Source: Saccharopolyspora gregorii (GTDB taxonomy: Bacteria; Actinomycetota; Actinomycetes; Mycobacteriales; Pseudonocardiaceae). From it: a stretch of DNA of 64,000 nucleotides. The stretch covers positions 2,418,001 through 2,482,000 of the forward strand of contig NZ_CP059556.1 of NCBI RefSeq assembly GCF_024734405.1, written 5' to 3'. Position numbers and translations under genes: made by a program. The notes beneath the pieces are model-generated. The model saw nothing but the letters and a program-made list of their open reading frames with translations. It ran no database searches and was not told the origin of the DNA. Of the stretch, positions 1-7,623 are shown piece after piece. Position 1 is the first letter of the stretch, and each line of letters starts with the position of its first letter.

Positions 1-1
1 C

Positions 2-115
2 CGGAAACCCGGGGCTCGGCGGGAGATCGTCCGGGAACTCCGGCGCCCCGGCGGAGGAACCGCCATCGCCCACACCCTCGTCGAACGCGCCGCCCCGGAT
101 GATTCATGCTGGTGA
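2..115 (+). CDS. C-terminal tail of an unidentified protein (partial)
   Basis: An open frame enters from the left edge and ends at a TGA at 113-115. It reads as about 37 residues, including a plausible Arg-rich helix (REIVRELRRPGGG) followed by TAIAHTLVERA. Third positions are mostly G or C, which fits coding DNA, but the piece is too short to assign to a family. It could equally be non-coding GC-rich DNA. The 167 bases between its stop and dapA hold no other gene and presumably carry the dapA promoter. Confidence 0.3.
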   Translation, partial: RKPGARREIVRELRRPGGGTAIAHTLVERAAPDDSCW

Positions 116-282
116 CACCCGTCCCCGCGGCGAAGTGCCCGGAACGCGCCGCCCTGGGACGGTGGGTCGAGACCTGAACGCCGGAACCGGCGCCCCCGCG
201 CAGCGATGCGGGCGGGCCGGGCGGTTCCGACGGTCCGGCGCCGGGATCGGCCGAACGACACGGACTTGAGGAAGGCAGCGCC

Positions 283-1137
283 ATGACGACCACACTCGGA
301 ACCCTGCTCACCGCGATCGTCACCCCGTTCGACGACGAGCTGAAAGTGGACGAGGACGCGTTCGTCGCGCTGCTGCACCACGTGATCGACAGCGGTTCCG
401 ACGGCGTGGTGGTCTGCGGCACCACCGGCGAGGCGGCGACGCTCACCAACGAGGAGCACCTGCGGCTCGTCGAGATCGCCTGCGCCGAACGGCCCGAGGG
501 CGTCACGATCCTCGGCTCGACCGGCTCCAACGACACCGCGCAGGCGTGCGCGATGACGGAGCGGGTGACGGAGCTCGGCGTGGACGGCGTGCTGTCGGTG
601 ACGCCGTACTACAACCGGCCGAACCGGCGCGGGCTGGTGCGGCACTACACCGAGATCGCGCAGGCCACCGACAAGCCGGTCGTGCTCTACAACGTCCCGT
701 CCCGCACCGCGATCGACGTGCCGAACGATCTGCTCGCCGAGCTCGCCCAGATCGAGCGCGTCGACTACGTGAAGCAGGCCAACGACGACAACCTGGCGCT
801 GATCGACGGGCTCGGCGTCTACTCGGGCAACAACGAGACCTTCGCGCGCGCCCTCGACATGGGCGGCGTCGGCGGCATCGTGGTGGCCAGCCACGTGGCC
901 GGCCCGCAGATGCGGCGGATGATCGACGAGCCGGAGAACCGGGCCGAGCTGGACGCCGCGCTGAAGGACCTGTTCGCGGCGCTGTCGGTGACGACGAACC
1001 CGATCCCGGTGAAGGCGGCGCTGAACCTGCTCGGCCACCGCGTCGGCGGCCCGCGGCTGCCGCTGGTGGAGGCCGACGAGGCCGAGACCGCCGTCGTCCG
1101 CAACGCCCTCATCGCAGCCGGCTTCCTCGAACCCTGA
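283..1137 (+). CDS. dapA: 4-hydroxy-tetrahydrodipicolinate synthase
   Basis: This 284-residue protein condenses pyruvate with aspartate semialdehyde in the lysine/diaminopimelate pathway, in the cytoplasm. It is a typical single-domain TIM-barrel enzyme of normal family length (about 290). Visible motifs are the substrate loop GTTGEAATL, the TPYYNRPN segment with the catalytic Tyr, LYNVPSRT with the carboxylate-binding Arg, and the Schiff-base Lys in VDYVKQAND. The ATG start follows a GAGGAAGG ribosome site. It is transcribed alone: a strong hairpin terminator lies 8 bases past the stop. Actinomycetes often carry several DapA-like proteins, and a related aldolase such as N-acetylneuraminate lyase is the main alternative, but the motif set favours DapA. 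Confidence 0.9.
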   Translation: MTTTLGTLLTAIVTPFDDELKVDEDAFVALLHHVIDSGSDGVVVCGTTGEAATLTNEEHLRLVEIACAERPEGVTILGSTGSNDTAQACAMTERVTELGVDGVLSVTPYYNRPNRRGLVRHYTEIAQATDKPVVLYNVPSRTAIDVPNDLLAELAQIERVDYVKQANDDNLALIDGLGVYSGNNETFARALDMGGVGGIVVASHVAGPQMRRMIDEPENRAELDAALKDLFAALSVTTNPIPVKAALNLLGHRVGGPRLPLVEADEAETAVVRNALIAAGFLEP

Positions 1138-1144
1138 CCCACCC

Positions 1145-1172
1145 GAAGCGCCCCGCCCGCCCGGGGCGCTTC
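1145..1172 (+). terminator. Intrinsic terminator of dapA
   Basis: A perfect 10-bp stem (GAAGCGCCCC pairing with GGGGCGCTTC) closes an 8-base loop immediately after the dapA stop. There is no long U-tract, which is usual for actinomycete terminators. Confidence 0.75.
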
Positions 1173-1204
1173 AACATCCGGTCACATCTCCCGCTTTCCG
1201 CTTG

Positions 1205-1356
1205 TCAGCGGCGAAGCCGCTGAGCGGCGACCACCTCATCAGCCCGACCACCCGCGGGTTCTCAGCGGTCTTCTCGCGAGGACAGCGTTTTCTCCTGTGG
1301 CGGAGCCACCGGTGAAAACGATCCCGCAGCGAGAAGACCGCTGAGGTTCCGCCACC
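1205..1356 (+). repeat. Structured intergenic repeat, copy A (full length)
   Basis: This element lies between the convergent 3' ends of dapA and the acyltransferase gene. It starts with a small hairpin (TCAGCGGC-gaa-GCCGCTGA, 1205-1223) and a spacer containing ACCACCCGCGGGTT. Then comes a long hairpin with a 16-bp outer stem (1262-1277 pairing with 1329-1344), an inner stem CGTTTTC/GAAAACG (1286-1292 with 1314-1320) and an apical GTGGC-gga-GCCAC. It ends in GGTTCCGCCACC. Related copies lie at 13851, 47509, 61513 (reverse) and 63716 (reverse). It carries no coding potential. A bidirectional terminator or a REP/MITE-like element is possible. Confidence 0.85.
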
Positions 1357-1386
1357 CGCCCCGACTCGCAGTCGGATCCGGGGGCA

Positions 1387-3192
1387 TCACTCGGTGATCA
1401 GTAGGTCTTCTAGTTGTTGTAGGGCGTTGCGGAGGTGGTCGGCGAACTTGTACATCTCCCCGGACACCGCCAGCGGCGTGCTCAGGTAGATGTTCAACCG
1501 GTCGGGCAGCAGCACGTAGGCCACCCCGATGCACTTGCCGCTGGTGGAGCCGAACCCGAAGTGCTGGATGTTCTTCGACGGCGCCGAGCTGGTGCTCAGG
1601 TAGTCGTCGCGCATGATCGTCCAGCCGGGGGAGTCGTAGAGCGCGAGCGGTGCCGCGTCCGCCTCGCCACCGCGGCGCTGGATCAGCTGCAGCTCCCACA
1701 GGTGCTGCTCGGGCGCGTCCCCGGCCTGGCACTGCTTGGCGCGCGCCACGTGCGCTTCGGCCGCGGCCCGGAACGCCGCGGTCTTCGCGGCCGCGTCGGC
1801 GTCCGGATCGTCGACGGTGCGCACGAAGTCGACGACCTGCGGGGTGACGACCCGCATCGCCTCGGTGCGCCCGTGCCGCCACTGCCGGGTGGCGATGGAT
1901 TCGTAGGTGGCGCCGATGCCCTTGGTGCGGTGGTGGGCGAGCTGGTACGCCAGCTGCACGAACGCGTCGGGGGACATGCCGAGCCGCTTGGCCCGTTCCG
2001 AGCCGAAGTCCTCGAAGGCGAGGACCTTGTTGGAGGTCTCGGCGGCGAAGGTGGCGAACGCGCCCGCCGCGTCGCGCACCTCGGCGCGCAGCGCGTCGTC
2101 GAGGACGAAGTCGAGGCGGGAGAAGTCGGGGACGCCGAGCGCGCGGGCGCCCGCGTTCGCCGCGTGCTGCTCCGGCGTCGAATCCAGCAGCCCGTCGACG
2201 AAGGCGAGGATGGTGGTGCCGTCCAGCTCGCAGTGCTCCACGTTGATCCCGGCCCGGCCGTCCTCGAACACCACCAGCGACACGGCCTTGTCGAACCAGC
2301 GGTTCCCGCTGTCGCCGTGCAGCAGCTGGTCGCAGGCCTCCTGCACGTCGGTGGGCGCGAAGTCCTCCAGGCACAGGCAGAACAGCGCCGACTCGATGGT
2401 CTCCAGCGCGTCGCCGTTGCCCAGTTCGAGCAGCCGCTGCCGGGTGTGCGCCCAGTCGGCGCGGGCCTTCGTGGTCAGGTGCCCGACGGCGGTCTCGATC
2501 GGGGCGCGCTGGGAACCGGCGTCGCGGATGGCCTCCAGACCGGTCGCGAGGTCGGCCAGGCCGTGCGGGGTGCCGTCGGCCGCGAGCACGTCGAGCCGGA
2601 ACGCGTTGCCGCGGAAGAACACCACGACGTGCCGGGCGTCCGACGGGCCGGGGTGCTCGGCCGAGTAGGGGGAGCGGACGGTGTCCTGCTGCTCCCCGGG
2701 GATGCGGGTGGTGGAGAACAGGTACTTGTGCTGCTCCATGGAGGAGGCGGCGCCGCGCTGGACCACCGGCGGCAGTTCCTCGGCGTCCACCGCCCGCTTG
2801 TGCGCGACGGCGCCCGCGATGAGCCCGGCGGCGCGTTGCACCTGCGTCAGCTCGGAGTCCTGGAACAGGAAGAAGAAGTTGGCGTTGAGCGCGATCCGGT
2901 CCCGCCTGCCGAGGTAGCGCGACGGCCAGAACCGGTCGAGCCAGCTGTGCGTGCCCTCGGCGGCGTCGAAGCGCCGCAGCTCGGCGTGCAGTTCGCGGGC
3001 CGGGCTGTCGGGCCGCAGGTACTCGGCGACGGCCTGCTCGGTGCGGGCGGTCTGGTCGGCGTCGAGCAGCGGGGCGCACCACTCCAGGAAGCGGGCGCAG
3101 CTGCTCTCCAGGGTGGGCAGCGGCACGCGTGGCAGCCGGTCCTCGTTGCCGAAGGTGCGGGTGGACCAGTCGTGGTCGTCGTTCACGGTCAT
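1387..3192 (-). CDS. Choline/carnitine O-acyltransferase family protein
   Basis: This 601-residue protein is full length for the choline/carnitine acyltransferase family, which moves acyl groups between CoA and the hydroxyl of a quaternary-ammonium alcohol. The catalytic His motif EHCELDG is present (H320, D324), as are the N-terminal family signature WLDRFWPSRYLGRRDRIALN near 84-103 and a C-terminal GSTSGK segment. The family is common in eukaryotes and uncommon in bacteria. The ATG at 3192 is chosen because the frame upstream runs into the preceding gene. It is the last gene of a three-gene minus-strand operon, 47 nt after the methyltransferase. From context I infer that it acylates a hydroxylated, N-methylated product of the two upstream enzymes; the true acceptor is unknown. 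Confidence 0.85.
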   Translation of the reverse strand: MTVNDDHDWSTRTFGNEDRLPRVPLPTLESSCARFLEWCAPLLDADQTARTEQAVAEYLRPDSPARELHAELRRFDAAEGTHSWLDRFWPSRYLGRRDRIALNANFFFLFQDSELTQVQRAAGLIAGAVAHKRAVDAEELPPVVQRGAASSMEQHKYLFSTTRIPGEQQDTVRSPYSAEHPGPSDARHVVVFFRGNAFRLDVLAADGTPHGLADLATGLEAIRDAGSQRAPIETAVGHLTTKARADWAHTRQRLLELGNGDALETIESALFCLCLEDFAPTDVQEACDQLLHGDSGNRWFDKAVSLVVFEDGRAGINVEHCELDGTTILAFVDGLLDSTPEQHAANAGARALGVPDFSRLDFVLDDALRAEVRDAAGAFATFAAETSNKVLAFEDFGSERAKRLGMSPDAFVQLAYQLAHHRTKGIGATYESIATRQWRHGRTEAMRVVTPQVVDFVRTVDDPDADAAAKTAAFRAAAEAHVARAKQCQAGDAPEQHLWELQLIQRRGGEADAAPLALYDSPGWTIMRDDYLSTSSAPSKNIQHFGFGSTSGKCIGVAYVLLPDRLNIYLSTPLAVSGEMYKFADHLRNALQQLEDLLITE

Positions 3193-3239
3193 CCTAATGC
3201 GATCGGGCTTTCCGGTGTCCGGCTTGCTGGTGGTGCAAT

Positions 3240-4046
3240 TCAGTCGTGCGGGCGGGACAGGTGGAGCTCGGCGTAGAGCCGCCCGTCCGCTTCGAGACCG
3301 GTCGGGTCGACGCCGGCGGCGGTCAGCGTCGCCAGCATCTGCTCCTGCTCCTGCGGGGAGGCGAACCGGCGTTGCTCGAACACGCCCGCCACCCGGGTGG
3401 TGCGGTAGCCGAGCTCGGCGAGGCCGGCGGCGATCTCGTCGTACGGGAACATCCGCAGCACGAAGTGCGCCATCCACGGCTTGCGCGGCCCGGCGGCGTC
3501 GACGACGCGGCGCAGGGTGCGCTCGCCGACGTAGCCGAGGCAGCCGGTGGAGATCACCAGGTCGGCGCCGTGCAGCAGGTCCCGTTGCCGCGCATCGGGT
3601 TCCCGGGTCTCGAAGTCGGCGTGCACCGCCGCGTCGAGGTAACCGGCGGCGAGCCCGTAGTCCAGCGCCGGTCCGGCGGTGTCCAACCCGATGAACCGGG
3701 CCTCGCACCGCTCGCCGCGGGCGCGCAGCCAGTCCCGGTCGCGGGCCAGCAGCCGCTCGTGGTCGAGCTCGTCGGCGTCGCCGGTGTAGCGGGCGTAGAA
3801 CTCGTCGAGCGTCGCGTCCGCCCGGAGCAGCGCGGCGTTCACCCCGTACGAGCTGCCGACGTCCACGACGGTCGGCACCGGCACCCCGCGGGTGTGCCGG
3901 TACTCGTCGAGGAACTTGGCGAAGTACGGCTTGGCCAGTTGCGGGATCCGGTAGTCGAGGGGGCGCAGCGTGCGCGCGAAGTCCCGCGGATCGGGACGGG
4001 TGTAGATGTGGTCGAGCGTGATCTTCCCGGTCGAGTCGAACTGCAC
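3240..4046 (-). CDS. Class I SAM-dependent methyltransferase
   Basis: A 268-residue cytoplasmic protein with a Rossmann-type SAM-binding motif I (VVDVGSSYG, residues about 60-68), an acidic residue at the end of strand 2 (FIGLDTAG) and a later motif around DLVISTGCLGYVGE. Family and length fit a small-molecule class I methyltransferase, but the substrate cannot be read from the sequence. The GTG start at 4046 follows the oxygenase stop by 25 nt, with an AGGAGCAC ribosome site, so translation is probably linked to the upstream gene. Lying between a BesD-family oxygenase and a carnitine-acyltransferase homologue, a role in N-methylation of an amino-acid-derived intermediate is a reasonable inference. 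O-methylation is possible too. Confidence 0.75.
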   Translation of the reverse strand: MQFDSTGKITLDHIYTRPDPRDFARTLRPLDYRIPQLAKPYFAKFLDEYRHTRGVPVPTVVDVGSSYGVNAALLRADATLDEFYARYTGDADELDHERLLARDRDWLRARGERCEARFIGLDTAGPALDYGLAAGYLDAAVHADFETREPDARQRDLLHGADLVISTGCLGYVGERTLRRVVDAAGPRKPWMAHFVLRMFPYDEIAAGLAELGYRTTRVAGVFEQRRFASPQEQEQMLATLTAAGVDPTGLEADGRLYAELHLSRPHD

Positions 4047-4071
4047 CGGCGTGCTCCTCTGCGGCTGGGGG

Positions 4072-4941
4072 TCAGTCGAGCAGCGCGTCGCCGCGCACGG
4101 CGTTGCCCGCGGCCGCCAGGTGCTCGGGCAGGACGCGGCCGAAGATCTGCTTCGTGCGGGAGACGCTGCCGATGACGCCGGGGCGCTCGCTGTAGGCGAA
4201 GATCGCGGTGTGCCGGGCGCGGGTGCCGCCGACCTCGGTGACCCGGTGCAGCGAGAACCGGCCCTTGAACAGCTGCAGGTCGCCGGGCCGCAGCGCGAGC
4301 CCGCGCACCAGGTGCTCGCCGTCGCCGTCCAGCACGGCCCGCACGTCGTCGAAGTTCTCCTGCTCGGCGGAGCGGATGTCCTGGCAGTACTCGAAGCCAC
4401 CGCCGGATTCGGGTTCCTGCGTCAGCATGCTCACCGCGAACTCGTTGGTGTCGAAGTGCCACGGGTGGGACATGCCGGGGTTGACGACGTTGAGGGTGAG
4501 CCCGGCCAGCGGGTCGGCGAGCGGGTGGATCACCGGCAGGCCGACGCAGTCGGCGAGGAACCGCTGGAACCGCTCGTCGGTGTAGAGGCGGTGGATGATG
4601 GCGCCGGAGGGGATCTGGTCGCGGGCGACGAACGCGTTGCCGCGCCGCATGGTCTTGCGGCCCGGGTGCTCCGGCGGCAGTTCGGTGCGGACGTCGATGT
4701 TGTAGGCGTTGACGGTCTCGACGTCGTAGTGCGCGTCGGGGGCGATGGCGGCGCACTCGGCGCGGAGCTCGTCGCGGAGTTCCGGGCGGATGAAGTCGGT
4801 GAGCACGCTGCACCCGTGTTCGGCGAGGTCCCGCCGGGCCCGGCCGACGGCCTCGGCCCAGCCGGGGCCGCCCGGATCGGCGAGGGGGTAGCGGTCGGTG
4901 TCGACCACTCGCTCGACCAGCGGGGATTCGGATGCGCTCAT
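4072..4941 (-). CDS. Fe(II)/2-oxoglutarate-dependent oxygenase, BesD-like, with HxD facial triad
   Basis: A 289-residue protein resembling the BesD/HalD family, whose studied members halogenate or hydroxylate free amino acids. Metal-binding residues are visible: H162-F-D164 in the SHPWHFDTNEF segment and a distal H232 (SLHRVTEV), with R241 or R243 positioned for 2-oxoglutarate. Halogenases of this family have Gly in place of the Asp, leaving a halide site, so the intact HxD predicts a hydroxylase. The ATG at 4941 is preferred over an upstream in-frame ATG because GGAGAGGA sits just before it. It is the first gene of an operon with the methyltransferase and acyltransferase. A free amino acid substrate is inferred from the family, not seen. 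Confidence 0.8.
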   Translation of the reverse strand: MSASESPLVERVVDTDRYPLADPGGPGWAEAVGRARRDLAEHGCSVLTDFIRPELRDELRAECAAIAPDAHYDVETVNAYNIDVRTELPPEHPGRKTMRRGNAFVARDQIPSGAIIHRLYTDERFQRFLADCVGLPVIHPLADPLAGLTLNVVNPGMSHPWHFDTNEFAVSMLTQEPESGGGFEYCQDIRSAEQENFDDVRAVLDGDGEHLVRGLALRPGDLQLFKGRFSLHRVTEVGGTRARHTAIFAYSERPGVIGSVSRTKQIFGRVLPEHLAAAGNAVRGDALLD

Positions 4942-5080
4942 GGGGTCCTCTCCGCACGTCGAGTTCACCGACCCGGTCGAGCGGGTCCGGTGCACGCGAG
5001 CCGCGCCGCTGCGGTGTACTCCGGATCCAACGAATCTGGCACGGTGCGGTTGCTGTCGGGTGCACCGCGGCGCGGGGAAT

Positions 5081-5126
5081 CCGGAGCCTTTTTCCCGAGA
5101 AGATCAAATCAGCGGATTTGCTCCGG
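5081..5126. promoter_or_regulatory. Nested inverted repeats upstream of the oxygenase operon
   Basis: In the 271-base gap between the oxygenase start (4941) and the next stop (5213), CCGGAGC (5081-5087) pairs with GCTCCGG (5120-5126). Just inside the right arm lies the AT-rich palindrome CAAATC-agcg-GATTTG (5105-5120). It could be an operator for the oxygenase operon or part of a terminator for the membrane-protein gene upstream. I see no other feature in this gap. Confidence 0.3.
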
Positions 5127-5212
5127 CGGAAGGTGGGCGCCGCCGCCGGATCGTGTGATCGGGATCTTCTTGTGCGCGAGGCCCGCGGAGGGGTAAAGGG
5201 CCGCCCCGCTCG

Positions 5213-6535
5213 TCAGCGCCGTGCTCCGGAGGCGGTGGGGGTGAGCGCGAAGTCGTGCTCGCTGCGCCCGGCGGGTACCGACACCCGGCTCGCGGCGGGC
5301 GCCGCGCCCGGTGCGGCGGCGACCACGGTGACGAACCGGTCCGGCAGGTCGTGCACCTCGTACCAGCCCTCGGTGTCGGCGTCGACCCGCGCCAGCTGGT
5401 TGCCCGCCGCGTCGGTCACCGTCACCACCGCGCCGCGCGCGGGGAGGTCCCCGGCCAGCCGGATCGTGCCGGCCAGCGTCCGGTGGTGGGCGGGGCGCGG
5501 CGGCTCGAACGTCGGATCCACGATCGCGTCCCCGTCGTCGCGGTGCTCGTAGGAGCCCGCCTCGGCCACGGCCTCCGGATCGTTCTCCCGCTTGCGCTTC
5601 GCGTGCCACTGGGTCGCCGCGGTGAGCCCGACCCCGATCGCGCACCAGACGGCGAGCCCGGTGATCCCCGGCCAGGAGCGGGCGCCGTCGAAGTACAGGA
5701 CGCCGCGGATCGAATCGGCCGCCTGCCCCAGCGGCAGCAGCAGGTGGAAGAACTGGAAGAACGGCGGTACCAGCTCCTTCGGGATGGCCCCGCCGCTGGA
5801 GGGCATGCTCAGCAGCACGAACAGCGACATCGCCACCCCGGGGATGAACTGCTTGACCAGCGGCACCAGCCCGAACGTGGTCCAGCCGACCGCCTGGGTG
5901 AGCATGAACCCGAGCAGCAGCACGATCGGGTGCGGCGGGATCACGTTCAGGATCCGCCCGGCCGAGTAGCAGACCACGGCCGCGAACGCGCCGACGCCGA
6001 CCAGGCACAGCAGCTTCTGCCGGGTGGTCAGCTCCGCGCGCAGCAGCACCATCACCGTCACGTACGGCGGGATGTTCATCGCCAGCAGCAGGTAGAACAG
6101 CCCGGTGCCCATCACGTCGCCCGCGGCGGTGGGCACCAGGTCGACGGGCGTCAGCGCGTGCCCGGTGGCGGCGGCGACGGGCGCGAACATCTGCTGCAGG
6201 AACTGGACGAGCGCGGCGCCGTTGGCCTTGGCGTAGAACAGCTGCCCGCTGGCCGGGTCGTAGGCGGCGACGGCCTCGCGGTCGGTGATGGCCGACTTCG
6301 CGGCGGCGGCGTCCGGGACGGCGGTGACGTCCACGCCGCCGGGCAGCGCCGCGGCGAACTTCGCGTCGAGCTGCTGCGCGAGCTGCTCGCCGACGGCGAC
6401 CACCGGCACGTGGTGCGGGGCGGGCGCGTGGAACGGCAGCAGGTAGCACAGCACGAAGCCGAGGATGAAGAACAGCGGGAACCACAGCGACGAGGCCAGG
6501 GTGCGCACCAGCGATGTCGGCTGCTGCTCGGGCAC
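5213..6535 (-). CDS. Polytopic membrane protein (ABC-2/YhgE-like) with C-terminal Ig-like carboxypeptidase-regulatory domain
   Basis: A 440-residue membrane protein. An N-terminal transmembrane segment (LWFPLFFILGFVLCYLL, about 17-33) is followed by an extracellular region of about 130 residues. A block of about five membrane helices follows (roughly 170-330), resembling the ABC-2/YhgE (phage infection protein) type. After a charged cytoplasmic linker comes a soluble C-terminal segment (LAGTIRLAGDLPARGAVVTVTDAAGN) typical of a carboxypeptidase-regulatory-like beta-sandwich. The GTG at 6535 follows AAGGAG by 6 bases. It is divergent from a TetR gene, with a perfect palindrome between them, so it is probably the regulator's target. 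Efflux or envelope-stress roles are possible; the function is not established. Confidence 0.7.
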   Translation of the reverse strand: MPEQQPTSLVRTLASSLWFPLFFILGFVLCYLLPFHAPAPHHVPVVAVGEQLAQQLDAKFAAALPGGVDVTAVPDAAAAKSAITDREAVAAYDPASGQLFYAKANGAALVQFLQQMFAPVAAATGHALTPVDLVPTAAGDVMGTGLFYLLLAMNIPPYVTVMVLLRAELTTRQKLLCLVGVGAFAAVVCYSAGRILNVIPPHPIVLLLGFMLTQAVGWTTFGLVPLVKQFIPGVAMSLFVLLSMPSSGGAIPKELVPPFFQFFHLLLPLGQAADSIRGVLYFDGARSWPGITGLAVWCAIGVGLTAATQWHAKRKRENDPEAVAEAGSYEHRDDGDAIVDPTFEPPRPAHHRTLAGTIRLAGDLPARGAVVTVTDAAGNQLARVDADTEGWYEVHDLPDRFVTVVAAAPGAAPAASRVSVPAGRSEHDFALTPTASGARR

Positions 6536-6761
6536 GACTTGCTCCTTGTCTCGGTGACGGTCGTGTGCAGGCGGGGCGGATGGGCACGTGCGCCTGCGGC
6601 CGGTGGCGGAGCGGGTTCGCCGAGCCGCCGCCTGCCCGGTCCGGTCCTCGGCCGGCTGCGCCGAGCGGATCGACCCGGCCGGGCCGCTGTCGGGGCCCGG
6701 CTCGTGGTCGCCGCGCGGGGGCGAGGTCGCGGAGCTCCGTGCTCCGGCAGCGTACCAGTAG

Positions 6762-6784
6762 CTGCATTCGATGCAAGAATGCAG
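6762..6784. promoter_or_regulatory. Probable TetR operator (CTGCATTC-N7-GAATGCAG)
   Basis: A perfect 8-bp inverted repeat with a 7-base spacer lies in the 381-base gap between the divergent membrane-protein and TetR genes. It is AT-rich against its surroundings and its size suits a TetR dimer. The rest of the gap contains no gene that I can support. Confidence 0.6.
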
Positions 6785-6916
6785 ATAGTGCAACTTTCGT
6801 CCGTGCTGCGGTGCTTTGTCCGGAAGGGGCGGAGTTCCCGGCCGTGCGCGGCACCGCACTACGATGGTCGGTCCGACGTGCGGCCGCCGCGACGGATCCA
6901 CGAGGAGTAGCCCAGG

Positions 6917-7543
6917 ATGCCCAGAACGACGACGCCCGACGACGCCCCGCCACCAGCGCCGGAAGGCCTGCGGGAGCGCAAGAAGCGCGCCACCCGGCAG
7001 GCGTTGCAGCAAGCCGCGGTCCGGCTGTTCCGCGAGCACGGCGCGATCTCGGTCACCGTCGAGGACATCTGCGCCGCCGCCGAGGTCTCCCCGCGCACCT
7101 TCTTCAACTACTTCGCCGCGAAGGAGGAGGTGCTGGTCCCGTGGGACCCGCAGACCATCGCGGGCACCCCGCAGCGCGTCGTGGACCGGCCGAGCGTGGA
7201 GCCGCTGCTGCGCGTGGTGCACGTCGTGCTCGGCGAGGCGATCGACACCGCGATGGCCGCCCCCACGTGGCGCGACCAGGCGCTGGTGCTGCGCGACCAC
7301 CCGGAGCTGGTGAGCCGGGTGGCGCTGGCCTCGCGGGACCTGGAGCTGGCGCTGGCCGACGGGCTGTCCCGCCGCGTCGGCGAGGCGCAGGACGACGCCT
7401 ACGTGCGGTTGCTGGCGGCGACCGCGGTGACCGCGCTGCGGGTGGCGATCCAGTGCTGGCACCGGGCCGATCAGGAGGCCGACCTGCACGACCACCTCGA
7501 CGCGGGGTTCGCGCGGTTGGCACGCGGGTTCGCGGCGGACTGA
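6917..7543 (+). CDS. TetR/AcrR family transcriptional regulator
   Basis: A 208-residue one-component repressor. The N-terminal helix-turn-helix is clear: RKKRATRQALQQAAVRLFREHGAISVTVEDI, then AAAEVSPRTFFNYFAAKEEVL (about residues 21-72). The FFNYF recognition helix is characteristic of this family. The C-terminal ligand domain is helical and divergent, as expected. It is transcribed away from the membrane-protein gene, and the palindrome at 6762-6784 lies about 130 bases upstream of its ATG, so it probably regulates itself and that gene. The inducer is unknown. Confidence 0.9.
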   Translation: MPRTTTPDDAPPPAPEGLRERKKRATRQALQQAAVRLFREHGAISVTVEDICAAAEVSPRTFFNYFAAKEEVLVPWDPQTIAGTPQRVVDRPSVEPLLRVVHVVLGEAIDTAMAAPTWRDQALVLRDHPELVSRVALASRDLELALADGLSRRVGEAQDDAYVRLLAATAVTALRVAIQCWHRADQEADLHDHLDAGFARLARGFAAD

Positions 7544-7623
7544 TCCGGGCGGGGCGCGGGAAACCCCTCGACTCCCTCCGTCACTCTTGCGGGTGAGTAT
7601 CGAACACGTGTAGTCACCTGATC

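Noticed and set aside
1205-1356. Structured repeat read as a coding extension of the acyltransferase region or as an insertion sequence.
   Set aside because: It has no transposase, no target-site duplication that I can see, and the open frames through it differ between copies. It is best described as a non-coding repeat.
4072-4941. Annotation as an amino acid halogenase.
   Set aside because: The facial triad has Asp (HFD), not Gly or Ala, so the halide site is not available.
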